NCBI GenBank assembly: GCA_036244855.1
Contig: BQKZ01001291.1
Location: 12,220-76,219 of the forward strand
DNA: 64,000 nucleotides
Direction: 5' to 3'
Origin: Temnopleurus reevesii
Lineage: Eukaryota > Echinodermata > Echinoidea > Temnopleuroida > Temnopleuridae
Shown here one piece after another: positions 14,752 through 28,200 of this stretch. The position numbers and the translations under genes were made by a program. The first letter of the stretch is position 1. Each line of letters begins with the position of its first letter. The notes below the pieces were generated by a model. The model was not told where the DNA came from, did not search any database, and was given only the letters and a program-made list of their open reading frames with translations.

Positions 14752-16775
14752 GTCATCATCATCATCATCATCACCATCGCCACCATCATCACTCTCATCA
14801 TTACCATCATCATCATCATCATCATAATTGTCACCATCATATCCATCATCATCACTATCACCATCATCACCACGATAACCATTATCCTCACCATCATCTT
14901 CATCATTATCATCAGCATCATCATCATCGTCATCGCCACCATCACCATTATCATCACGATCCTCATCATTGTCATCACCACCACCATCATTGTCATCACC
15001 ATCATCACCACCATTACCATTACCATTACCATCACCATTGTCATCATCATCATTATCATCATCACCATCATCATCATCATCATCATCATCATCACCATGC
15101 ATCATTATCACACCCATCACCATCACCACCATCATCACCATCATCATCATCATCATCACCACTTATTCACCTCTGCATCTGCATCCACTGTTTGTACAAG
15201 TATAATATCCTTGGTGAGTAAGTTGACTGCAATGCTCTGGTGGCTCTCCAACAGAGATAATTGAATATCGCCACCAGGCCCGGTGATCCCCTCGATGGGT
15301 AAAGTACCAACAAGTGTGCCTGTTGGGTAAAAAAAAATACAAGAGAAAAATATAAGAAAATGACAAGATAAATCCAAGGGACATTCAATAACGCCCAAGT
15401 ATAGTTTTGGTAAAGATTGAGAAATGTGAATTTTTGGGATGTTTATCATGACATATAATTCTTATACACATTTTGAGACCATAGCATATTTTTTTACAAC
15501 CTGATTCCTTTCAAAGTTTGAACTTGACCGTTAAATCATATTCAGTGCCCTCTCTTGGTTATAACAATATTTTGCTTGTTATCGGGCATAAAGAAAGTTA
15601 TCTCCCAAAGTTGTCAAGATCATGATAAAAAGGAATACACAAGGATAAAATTCTGAAATTTTTATCCAATTCTGTGCATGAATAGTTGTCCTTTATCAAG
15701 AAAGAAAAATATTGAATTGTGTCGGGGGACACGACACTGAAATATTTTGCACATTTTAGGTTATAGCTTTTCCAAAACTTGTTCACTTTTCGCACATTTG
15801 TGCAACATTTTCATGATACTATACTTCATTTTATATAGATTTTAAGACAAAATTTGGTGATAAAAATATTTGCTTTTACCAAAATTTTACTGTTGCATTC
15901 CATTCAAAGCAAATTGTTTACTAATAATGTTTTGATTTTCAAATATCTGTTTACAATCTTGTTTGCTGAGATGCAGGGTTTTGCAACTTAGACACAAAAT
16001 AAGAGGTTGAGGTAATCCATGGATGTCACAAAATTGTTTGGAAACCTACAGAGTCATTGTGCATCCATCAATTTCCTATATCTATCTTTATTATCCTTTG
16101 CCACATTACAGATTAGAATTAAGAGAACTGAGGAAGCCATAATCATTATGTCTGCTCGCATGGGCAAAAATACAAGAACAATGTACTATTACACTGGAAG
16201 AGGTATTAACATCATCATCATCATCATTATCATCATCACCACCATAAACATTAGCAACATCATCATCATCACCATCACATAATCATCACAACCATCATCA
16301 TCATCACTATCACCACCACTACCACCATCACCATCACCATCACCACCACCACCATCACCATCACCATCATCATCATTACCATCAAGAATTTCATTTTTTT
16401 TTAATTGAATAGAACATTTATTTTCTTTTTCAAAAGACATCATAAACACGAGAAAATACAAGATGATAGTAAAAACTTAAGGAGGCAAAAACCCTAAAAG
16501 TATAGCTTGTGTAGGGTCGCCTTAACAAAGAGCAAACAAGAGACAAAATCATCCCCACCACCACCATCATCATCATTATCATCATCAACATCATCATCAT
16601 CATCATCACCATCATCATCATCATAATCACCATCATCGTCATCACCATCATCATCATCATCATCATTATCACCATCATCATCATTATCACCATCATCATC
16701 ACCACCATCATCATCAACATCATCATCATCATCACCAACATCATCATCATCATCGTCCTCATTATCATCATCAAG

Positions 16776-16842
<67 letters not shown>

Positions 16843-19800
16843 CAATCCCCATTTCTTACCACTTGCTGTGTCTTCACTTATTGTATAATCAAATACTTCA
16901 GAAATTAGTCCATCTGTTCTTGTACAAGCTAAAACAAAGAACAAAATGTATGAAAAATTGGTTGAAAGGTATGAAAAAGATATCATACATAACTTAATAA
17001 TGATATTATGTATGCATAATAAATATTGAACTTCATATTTAATTGGCTTATCAATGCACATCATCCATTATTCTCTTTTATTCATTTGCCGATATGTGAA
17101 CTAGTATGATATGTTTATAATAAATATATATATGTACACATATAAATATTTCTGCAAAATGTCTAAGTATTATACATACCACAAATAATCTAACGCTTGT
17201 GAAGGAATCTTATTAACTGAACAAACTTCATATTTGCCTCAAAAAGATTAGCATAAGCATCACTTACATTTATCATAATAGCGTATTCTTTGGCTTAAAT
17301 TTAATGATGCAGCTATATTTCAGTACACTCATGCAGGCCAGAATGTTCTGTACTAATTGTAATCATAGTAACAAAGATTCAGGTAAATCGTAATTTACAG
17401 ATTACTTCAAATTCTTATGAAAAAAATCAAGGGAGAGGTTAGGGTTAATACCACATTGTTATAGAGACAAAATCAAGTAGACTGGTTTAACATTGAACAA
17501 TTAAGTGTAATATCATATCATGCATTTTAAAAGTATGTGTGTGTGTTCTCATCGCTATGTCAGGCAGGTTTTTGTGTCCATGCAGCATTCCTGAATTTCC
17601 TGGCTGGTTTGTGCTGTTTCATTGGTAAATTATAGGAATATCGCATGACACGGAGTTGTATAGCGAATGTGCACTGCATCGAGGTTTCTTCTGAGCATGC
17701 GCACTGCGCACGAGCCGGAGGCGAGTGTGCAATGTGATGCGACGAGAAGAAACCGAGATAGCAGTGCACATTCGCTATACAACGACGGGAAAGTGCGATA
17801 ATCCTTTTATAAGATGGCTACTTAGAATGAAATTTTTTTTTTAATAATATAAAACTGATATTGGATACAAGGAGTTAAAAATGATTGAAAACCGAGAAGT
17901 TTTGTCTCGCAATTGCGGGCCAACTGCCGCTGCGTGAATCGGTGACTGAGCTGCGCTGCGTGGAGCCGAGCTGCTGAGTGCGAGCCAGCTAGCTGATGTT
18001 GTTGTGATGAAAATGAAAGTAGCGGCAGATCAGTGCGATAAAAAGAACGTGAAATCACATTTTAGTTAAATGTTTTTAGTTTAACTGATATTTCAATGGA
18101 ATATTTTGATTAAATAATTCAGGTGCAAGTTTTCTTGAACCACTGAGCGCATGCATGAGACGGGTTCAAAGTCCACTTTTTTTTCCACAATGCGGAACAC
18201 CCGTTCCGCGATGCGCATTTTTGTTGAATGATCACGTGGTACGATTAGACCAATCAGCTGACTGGAACTGTCTAAGCCATCTTATAATACTTGTTTGTGT
18301 ACATGTAAAGAATACTCTTGGAAATAAAAGTAAACATGAAATTAACTAAAATCATTCAAATTCTAAATTGCATTATACTTTTGGGGGGATTTCCTCTCTG
18401 ATATTTCAGTGCTTCTTGTGTTTCTGAAATAATAATGTTTAAAAAAAAAACCTCAAATTTCATTTAGCACACAAGCTTTTTAGGGGGTTATTTTATTTTT
18501 AATGTATTAATATACCATTTTGACAAGATCATCACTCGTTCAACCTTATTAGTGTTAACATAAAATCTTTATGAAAAAAGTCTAACCCCAGATGATCAGA
18601 ACAAAAACAAAGTAATGAAAGTCCCACAACTAAAATAAAGTTATGGATCATTTTGACACATTGTCAACTAATGATGTCATAGGTTCACAACTGACTATTT
18701 ATCATATTCATATCAATGTCATAAAATGTTACTTTTTCCTTACAATTTTAACTCTATGAAATCTTCATGATATATATGAATATCAACTATCTATAGATTT
18801 TTGCTTAAGATTAAGATTCTGCTAGGAACGAAAGCTCAAGCTCTTTTTTACTTCATTTTATTCTACAGCTCTCCATTATCGGATAAGCAGTTTCAGCAGT
18901 TCTCGTTATTTTTTTTTTAATCTATATTTTTACATAAATACAAACTTTTTATAATTCTGTAGAAATCATAAATTTTGCACCATCAATATATCAACAATAT
19001 AAAGGCTAGTTGTTGACAATCATCAAAATTGGAAAAATGTCTAAAACTTGTAACTGATTTGCCAATTTTTTTTTTTAATCATCAAAATTTTGCAACTTTT
19101 TTTTTTATTAGTTGTCCAATTTTCTTCAAACATTTTTTTTTTCAATCTTCTCCTGGTAAAAAAAATTATACCCCATTATTTTGGGGTAGAATCTTCTCTG
19201 AAGAGTGTTGTTTCTATTGGTCATATTGTATTTTATATTGGTCATGTTTGTGCTTTGTCAGTGTTAACATTTGATTAGTAGAGGGTTGTTTCTATAAGTC
19301 ATGTTGCATTTCATATTGGTCATGTTAGTACCTTGTCAATGGAAACTTACCTCCAGTGGGAGTCTGTCTCTTATGACGATCTGTCAAAACACAACAACAA
19401 TAATACACAACAATCACAATTAGTGCACTTATCTCTAGACATACATAACACGATATAAAGTATTTTCGAAAAGTTAAGTCGAACGCAATTGCAATGCTCC
19501 TTTGTAATGGTATTGAAATCGGTACCTGCTTGTCATTGTTGTGTCCGCACAGTTGAATACACGGTGTACGGATCTATTGTCTGCGTTCGAGTTAGCTTTT
19601 CGGAAATGGTTTATATCGTGTTACATCCACAAACAAAATTGTTTGGATGCCCTTGAATGTCATTTTGAAGAAAAAAAGAGTCAGTCAGAATTCTTTCTTT
19701 TTTTCATGTATTTTTCAAATACTATTTCAACAACTTATGAGGAAAAATGCTTAAATGAGGATGAATAGCCAAGAAGCATTATCTTTTCATGTCATATTTC

Positions 19801-22800
19801 ACATGTATTTTGATAATTTTACTGGTGGAAAGCAAAACAAAAGATTTCAGGTCGGCCATTTTAAGAGGGTCAGTCGGTTGGGAGCATCCAAACAATTTCT
19901 GCTTTGGTCTAAATGAAATCCATGAAGTACTCTTTAAATGTACATGTAACTTAGTGGATTCAACACTCATTTTAAAGAGTGGAAGGATTTCTTTTAGTGA
20001 ATCAGGCAATTTTAATATTCAATAGCATTTAAACCGACACTAGCACAATATTAATACTGCACATATAATTGGTAGCAGTCAAAATGGACAGAAGTAGGAG
20101 TTACTGTGGGCGGATGAGCAAATTATTACATTTCTCTGGCTGCTAGAGATACTATTTCTGTTTAATCTTCACTAAAGCCCCGGTCACATAGGGCCCCAGA
20201 AGCAACACGATTCACCTCGACTCGTTGTTCTGAGGCAGTTAACTGTGAATTAACAAAGAGTCGGGGTGAAACGTGTTGCTTCCAGGGTCCTATGTGACCT
20301 GGGCTTTAAGGACAATAGTTGAGACAAAAAATAACTATCTGTCTTCAGGTTTGTGCTTGTAGATTTATATGGCACAAGCAATAGATTAATTTGATTTACA
20401 TCAAGTGATTTTATGGAGGAATTCTGTGTTTTACAGACTAGCTTCATTTTGTGAAAACGTTAGCGAAATTCTGGTGCAAATTTAATTTCCATGTACTTCA
20501 CAAATTATGCAAAACTAACAAGCATAGGAAAGTTGGTGTATTCTTATATTCCTAGACATTTCTAGCAAGCAAAATCTGTTTATTTGTGATATGTGCATGC
20601 CAAATGTATTTCAAAATCTACAGTAAGCTGTATTGTGAGGATTAAATGTTAAAATAAAAATGGAAAGAGTACAATTGTTTCAAAATGGTTTGGGCATCAT
20701 TTATTTGTTAAGATTATTAAAAGGTGTTTTAAAGATGAGAAAAATTTGTCAAAAACATAAATCTGTAAAATGATCTGAAATCAGTAATTTTCAATGTGCA
20801 TAATATTTCAATAAGATATTTCGGTGTGAATTTTGTTAGTTCTGAACACCGAACACGATATGATCCATTTCCTTCAAATTAAGTGGGACGCCAAATCAAT
20901 GCTTCCTTGTAATGCTATTCAAATCAGCATGTGATTGATGTGTTCAATACACATGGCGTAAGGATCTATAATTCCATAACCTGATAACCCACTTTTTTAA
21001 GGAAATACATTATATTGTGTTTTCAGTTTTCAGCTGAATTAAGCTTAACTTTGGCAATGAAACAATAACTGAATTCAATATGCATGCAAATTGGATTTGT
21101 TAATATTTCTGCCAACAAGTATTTTGATTTCAATTCAAAACAAATTTCACAAGCAGCACAATTACAACCAATATTGCTACTAAAAATAATTGACCAGTTT
21201 TCTATCAACATTTATAGCTAATGCAAGCGATCTTTATTTGATTATAGTTAATCAAAATTATAAAATTTGTTAAATTGACATTAACATTAGATATAACCCC
21301 ACCCCAATACTAACAAAGTCAACTATATACATGCTTGTTCCTATTCTTTAAGTATGGAAGATAGGTTAAGACTTTGATAATCAGTTAGGCAGCCCTCGAA
21401 ATTACTACTATTTAGTTTTTTGAAGGGGATCTATAAAGAGATGGCCCTCATTACAGGTTTGGGGAAAGAAAAGAAGAGGGGGGAAAATTACCCTTTTTTC
21501 AAAGAACCCACATTTCTATGAGTTATCCTTAATTTGTCCCTGACTTGTCCCTGAAAAAAAACTTCCCTATTAAAGAAAACTAGGAACGTGCAGTTCGGCT
21601 GTATAGTCGACCAGCCGAGTATGAGGCTGAAGATAGAATTACAGAAATGACATCATGAATAGTTATTTTTTATGATGATTACAAATGACCAATATGACAT
21701 CAGTAATACACATTGAAAACAAAGATATTTTTCCTTATGTGAGTTCCAACAAATTGTAATACAATTCCAGTAAATGGTGATGTTGAATTAGTCAAGCAGT
21801 TAAGTTATAAAACATAAAATAAAACATGAAACAAAAAACTTACCAAGGTCTGTTTGCATAGATGGTAGGAAAAAGAAAGAAAAAATAGAAATGTAATTAT
21901 TTCAAAATTAATCATACTTAGAAGAGGGAATTTGCATAAACATGTTATGACGCCATTTTGCATAAAATGATGACTTGGGAAAACTATTGATTTTATTTTA
22001 AAAAATATTTTTATACACGTTTATAAATAAGTGTCATCATACAATTGACAAATGGAATATGAACATTTGTTAGTTTGCAGTACATACGAGTAGAACATTG
22101 GGTTCTAAAATATATAGAATAAAAGTATTTCATTAAAGATCCAAATAACAAAAATCAAAGGAATATTGAATCAACAATTAATTGAAAACATAATCAAAAC
22201 TGAATAAAAAGCTTAATACTGAATAATGAAAAGTGGTAAATTGATAGAATCAATTAGATATAACATCACCATTTGCATCTTGTAGGTTTGTAGGAGCAGA
22301 AAAAATAATACTTAATTAGAAAACAAATTCTGCAATTGAAAGTTCTTTTATATCTGAGCTCTAGAGTATGAGATGAAAATAATGGTGTTTTACAAGTTGC
22401 TCTTACTGACCTGATTACAATATCATCTTCACCTTCGCCACTATCACGATCAACATCACCTCGACATCACCATCATCCTCACCATCATTCTCATCAAAAA
22501 TCACCATCATCATCATCATGAGCACCACCACCATCATCATTATCATAATAACAATCACATCTAACTATCATCATCAGCAGTAGAACGATTCATTATTATC
22601 ATTGTCATCGTCATAATACTCATCATCGCATCATCAACAACAACACAATAACCCACATTACCACCACCAGTATTATTACTACCATCAACATCATCATCAT
22701 CATTGCCATAACAAATACTGTAGATGCTAATGTTCAGACAATTTGTTAAGCTATTAAATCTATGTCTATATTGGTATATAAATGATATCAAACGAATCTT

Positions 22801-25260
22801 AACTGCAAAAACATCAATCAATAAATCCTGGCAGAAAACGTGTTGGCGCTCTCTTTATGAAAATCCTAATTTTGTCAATCAAATTATTTTCAGTCACTTC
22901 ATGCCAAGTACATACAATAGAAGGAATTGAAGAAAAAAACCTAGTGTTCATGTTTCATGCAGCATGAACTATGTGGGTGTACGTCATTATATGCACTTCT
23001 AATGCCCATTTGCTACAAACCGCTTTAAAGAAAAAAAATACTGCTGTTTATTTAGGTAAACTCGGTAAAGTATTTAAAAAAGAAAGGGGTTGTTTAAATG
23101 GATGACATTTAAGGTCGTTCTGCACTGCAAAATTAGATGTCAGTGAGATATATTAAAACGTACGATATAGAAATATACAATGACTCTCGAGGTTCTGGTT
23201 AAAACTATTCGCACGAATGACCATCAGAATAGTACCATCCTTTGGCCCGAGGGAGTATGGTACTATTCTGATGCTCATGAGTGCGAATAGTTTTAGCCAG
23301 TACCGAGAATCAAGTCATTGTATATTACTTTTATATCCCTTCTTACAACAACAACATTAACAATAAAGTAGTCTATTGCAGCANNNNNNNNNNNNNNNNN
23401 NNNNNNNNNNNNNNNNNNNNNNNNNNNNNNNNNNNNNNNNNNNNNNNNNNNNNNNNNNNNNNNNNNNNNNNNNNNNNNNNNNNNNNNNNNNNNNNNNNNN
23501 NNNNNNNNNNNNNNNNNNNNNNNNNNNNNNNNNNNNNNNNNNNNNNNNNNNNNNNNNNNNNNNNNNNNNNNNNNNNNNNNNNNNNNNNNNNNNNNNNNNN
23601 NNNNNNNNNNNNNNNNNNNNNNNNNNNNNNNNNNNNNNNNNNNNNNNNNNNNNNNNNNNNATAATCTTACCTTGTCTTAATAATAATTTAATAAGCTGAT
23701 AAATTGTTTTTCTAGTCTCTGGCTCGTCTTCTCGTCGAGCACATCATGCGAACACGAAGGCCGCCTGAAGTTTCCCGTGCCGTGTACTGGGAAGCAGTGT
23801 CTCTCTCGCGCACGGGCACATCTGTTTCGTCGTCACAAATTCTTCACACGTCTGTGTTCGCGCAAAGATAGTAACCTTTTTCCCTAGGGAAAAAAGGTTA
23901 CTATTCGTACTATTCAATGGCAAACGGCTTTCTTAGCAAATCTATTCATTTTTCTCACCTGTACACTGTCAATGCAACGATCTTTATGTAAGGGATATAA
24001 TATTAACTATTTCCGACAAATTAAGTCGAACGCAGACAATATATTCGCACGCCGTGTATTCAACTGTGCGGACACAACAATGACAAGCAGGTTCCGATTT
24101 CAATAACATTACAAAGGAGCATTGACTTTGCGTTTGACTTAGTTTTTCGGAAATAGTTTATATCAAGTTTAGTGTTCTTCTCACTAAATAAGTGTTGACA
24201 GAAACCAGCGAAGAATCAATTTGATCCCATAAGTGTTCTAGACATTTGGGCATTAAAACTATTAAGAATTATCAAGATGAATGATTAGATTTTGCCCCAG
24301 TGTTGATCTGTTGATGCGTGTGAGGATAAGTTTGTGTTTGTGTGAGTGAGACTGCAAGATATTAGTTTTGGCATAGTTTTATTCAAAGGGAATACTAAAT
24401 TCAGTCTGGAATATTAAATTGTTATTTAATTTAATAATTAATCTATTCATTTTTCAATCCATTCATTTCTTTATTCATTATTGATTATAATTCATTGTTT
24501 ATTTATTTTCCTTTTGTTATCTGTGTTTCGTTTCCTTTCTTTAAGGGTCTTAGGGACTTGTTTATCTTTGTTTTTTTTGGGGGGGGTTGTTTTTTGTGTT
24601 TTTTTTTACTGTCTGACACTAGCCAGACAAGTACATTGTAGGCATCTTTTTATATCCTTTGCATACTGGAACAATATAATCCATGTATAAAATCTATGGA
24701 GATTTGAAAATTCAGTAGTTAGCGGATTAATGTAACACATGTATACAGCTTCCAGACTAATTCCTTCAGGAGTTAATCACTATGCATGTTCCCCATTAGG
24801 TATTGATCAGATGGTATCAGTTCATATTTCCATGATGTAATATGCACCCGCTAATGGCGTAGATCATCGCTGAACCACCAGACTTGGAGGGAACAGCTGT
24901 GATTGGTTGATATTGATCCACCCAGCATGCAATGCACCTGGATCAATATGCAAATGAGCAGCTAACAAAATAAACTGTTATACTGTGTAACATGTAATCA
25001 GAGGTGTGATGTTTATGGATAATAGGTAAGAAAGGTTTTGTTTAGGAGGGTAATGGACAATAATAAGATTAAGAGTAATAATAATAGTAACAAAGATAAA
25101 CAAAGAAATATCTGGTGGAAGAACTCCCGCTTCCCCCATCCTCATCTCAAATTCCTCCTCCTCTAACATTCCAACATCCACTCTTATCTTGCACCTAGAA
25201 TTTCATTCTCTCTCTCTCTCTATCTATCTATTTATCTACCTATCTCTCTCTCTCTCTTTC

Positions 25261-25298
<38 letters not shown>

Positions 25299-28200
25299 CT
25301 ATCTATCTATCTATCTATCTATATATCTATCTTTCTCTCTTTCTATATATCTCTATCACTATAACTCTCTTTCTATGTCCAATTTTACACTATAAACTTA
25401 CATGTTCACACACTTTACTCAATGTTGATTAGAAATACAATTTGAAATTTTATATATACCACTTAATCATTTAATTATTTCATTCTCATTCATTTTCCCT
25501 CCCTCCCTCTCTCTCTCTCCCCTACAGATATCCATTTACATATATCCTTAAAAGCATAATTCTTTGGTAGCACTTTTTGATTCAGTCCTAAAGCCATATA
25601 TTCATGCACTTATAACTTCAAGACCCTAAGTCATGTTCATTCCCATCCAGGATCAATATTTCATCCAGGATCCATGGATAGGTTTGACAATGGTTAGAAA
25701 TCAATAAATGAAAGATCGGTTTGCCATATTGAGGAATACCACCTGATAGTTATAAAAGGGAGAGGATAAATCAATACTTAATCAAACCCAGCCTATAGCA
25801 AGGTGACTGTCATTTTCTATTACTCAACCATGAGTATAGAACTTTCAAGGGCTGATTAAAGTAAAGTATTCCCGAATCTGTCACACTGTGACATGAAACA
25901 GAGCTTACGTTTTTCACAAGTGGTACAGGCAATTTCATACAGATCTATAGGTTTAAGGGGTGTTGCTTAAAAGTTGCAATTAATCGCAAGTTGCAGATGA
26001 TCTAAACGCACCAATCAAATTATTGTTTCATACACGTCTTGTTAGAAGCGCATGTCTCGGTAGCGCAAATGGAAAATGCGTGTTACAATTTGCAACTAAT
26101 TTGCAGTTGATTTGCGATTAATTGCAACTTTTGAGCACCAACACCCCCTTAGTCTTCTTTATAAAGGGTAGCCCTTTCAGTAACAATTAATACTGCTCTA
26201 GCAAGGGGCCCTTGGCTACAAGTGCAATAGTGTGACTCCTACTTTTGATAATGCAATATTGATACTGCATCCCATATTATTGATGCATGTATGTTAAAGG
26301 CAACAATGGTTGTCATGTAAACAAGGCATTAGACATGGATCAAAGAAGCTAAACATATTTCTGTCTTGCATGAGTGGCCCATTAGCAAGGCGGGGAAAGT
26401 CGCAGTGAACAACGAAGACATCCCTCCCCGCCCCTCAGGTGGGCAATATAACATCACACGCACATTCCTGATTTCGAGGGATAGGTGATTATTTTAAAGG
26501 AAAATGTCAGGGAAATCCTGAAAAAAATCAATAAAATAAGGGTCATTGGAATTATTTTCAATGAAAGGTCTTCTGACCAGCTTATTTCTTTTGACCATGC
26601 TTTTCTTTTTGTATTGTTTTTGCTCCAAAACCTGCAATAGGAGGTAATTTTATAGATTTCTCTTCCGAAATTGAGGGGTAATTTTATTGACGTCCATTCA
26701 AAAATCTGTGATAGGGGGTAAAATCATAGCTTAAAGGGATATCTCAAAGAATCTGGAATAAACATATGTGTATAGTTGACTGCTTGAGCGGCAGAATACA
26801 TACTCACGTAGGCCTACTGTCTTTTAGTTATAATGGTACAGTGTACCAATTGACAGCCTGAGGTTTTGTTTAAAAAGTATTTACATATCATTCTGCATCT
26901 AACAATACCAAGCAATGTGTAATAATAATAATAATGTAGCATATTTCTATTCCAGTAAAACCAAAGATTACCAAAACAACATACTAAATTAATGAGTTAA
27001 TGTATTAATATGGGTATTTCCCAAAATGCAAAAAAACTGTTTGCTGAATTGTAATTCCCATAAACTTTTCGTGGGGACTATCCAGTTCCGATAGTCAACG
27101 GGTAAAATTGGGAAAGGAATTTTAAAACTTAGTATTGAGTCATTCTACATATTTGTATATCAAACTATTTATTCTCAAACTAAAACAATCATACTCCAGG
27201 ATATATAGAGCTCATTTATCCTTTTTTGGACTGCTATTTCTAGCACAAGCGGAACTATTCATACTGCACTGATGACTGTTTGATATTTGTTTTTCTCACT
27301 TCAATGTGAGTGTACACAGAAAGCTGTTGGTTGTTTGCATAATAACACCATAGGACTAGCCCATGGGCTGATTCTAAAAATGGTTCTTTAGCAAGGAAGG
27401 ATCATTTGAAAATGTCAAATGAATGAAACACCCCATTGAATAACATGTGCAAGATATACCTGGAGTAAATTGTGCATGATACACTTAAAAAAAAAAAAAT
27501 GTGATTTTTACTTACATTTTCCATAGACACCTCTAGAAAATGATAAAGAATATGAAGTATATTTTCCCTCCTACTCCATAAATGAAGTATAATTTTGAAG
27601 TAAAATTTAAGAGGTCCTTTTCTATCAACTGAAATCATTAACGAATGAAACTTGTCTTGCAAATAAGTTACCATTTTCTGTATAAGCCTATATATTTTGA
27701 CGTACAGATATTTTTTGCAATTTTGGACCAGTTTAAAACATTGGTGTTCACATTGGTGGCAATGTTTGTACACATGCATGTATATAATCATGAATGTGCG
27801 TCATACAGAGTGAAAAAGGCCAACACTGCGAAATTCGCGAAAAATAAACCACCATGAAAATTTCAACTTCTACAATATTTGCATATTCATGAATCCTTCA
27901 ACTGATCCCTTGTACTTTACTGCTGTTAAAAATAGAATTGATTGAAACTTGTAAATTGATCTAGACATGTGAAATTGATCTACGCATGATCATGTTACCC
28001 TCGATCATTCAAAGCTAATACCCCTCAGAAATTAAAACTATTGATTTCTATAAACATTAATGTTGCTTCCAGAAAGTCTAAACATCAATTATTATCAACA
28101 ATAAACAGAATTTAATGTGAAAATGTTTTCATAATTGAAATTCATAGGACATAATTGGAAATGATTGGAAATGAGTGGTCATTTAGCTGGCTCCAAGGGG

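Noticed and set aside
13494..15205. Long Met-, Asp-, His- and Ser-rich open frames on both strands (up to 282 codons)
   Set aside because: They are translations of the CAT microsatellite; every frame of (CAT)n is open. No domain, start context or splice context.
16189..16877. Poly-Asp and poly-Met frames next to exon 2
   Set aside because: Microsatellite translation; the Asp-rich frame runs into the exon 2 region only because (GAT)n is open.
23281..23699. Frames running through the N gap
   Set aside because: Unknown bases; most of their length is undefined.
27517..27531. 15-nt microexon-like segment in intron 1
   Set aside because: It needs AG use two bases beyond a better acceptor; the better acceptor gives 17 nt and breaks the frame.
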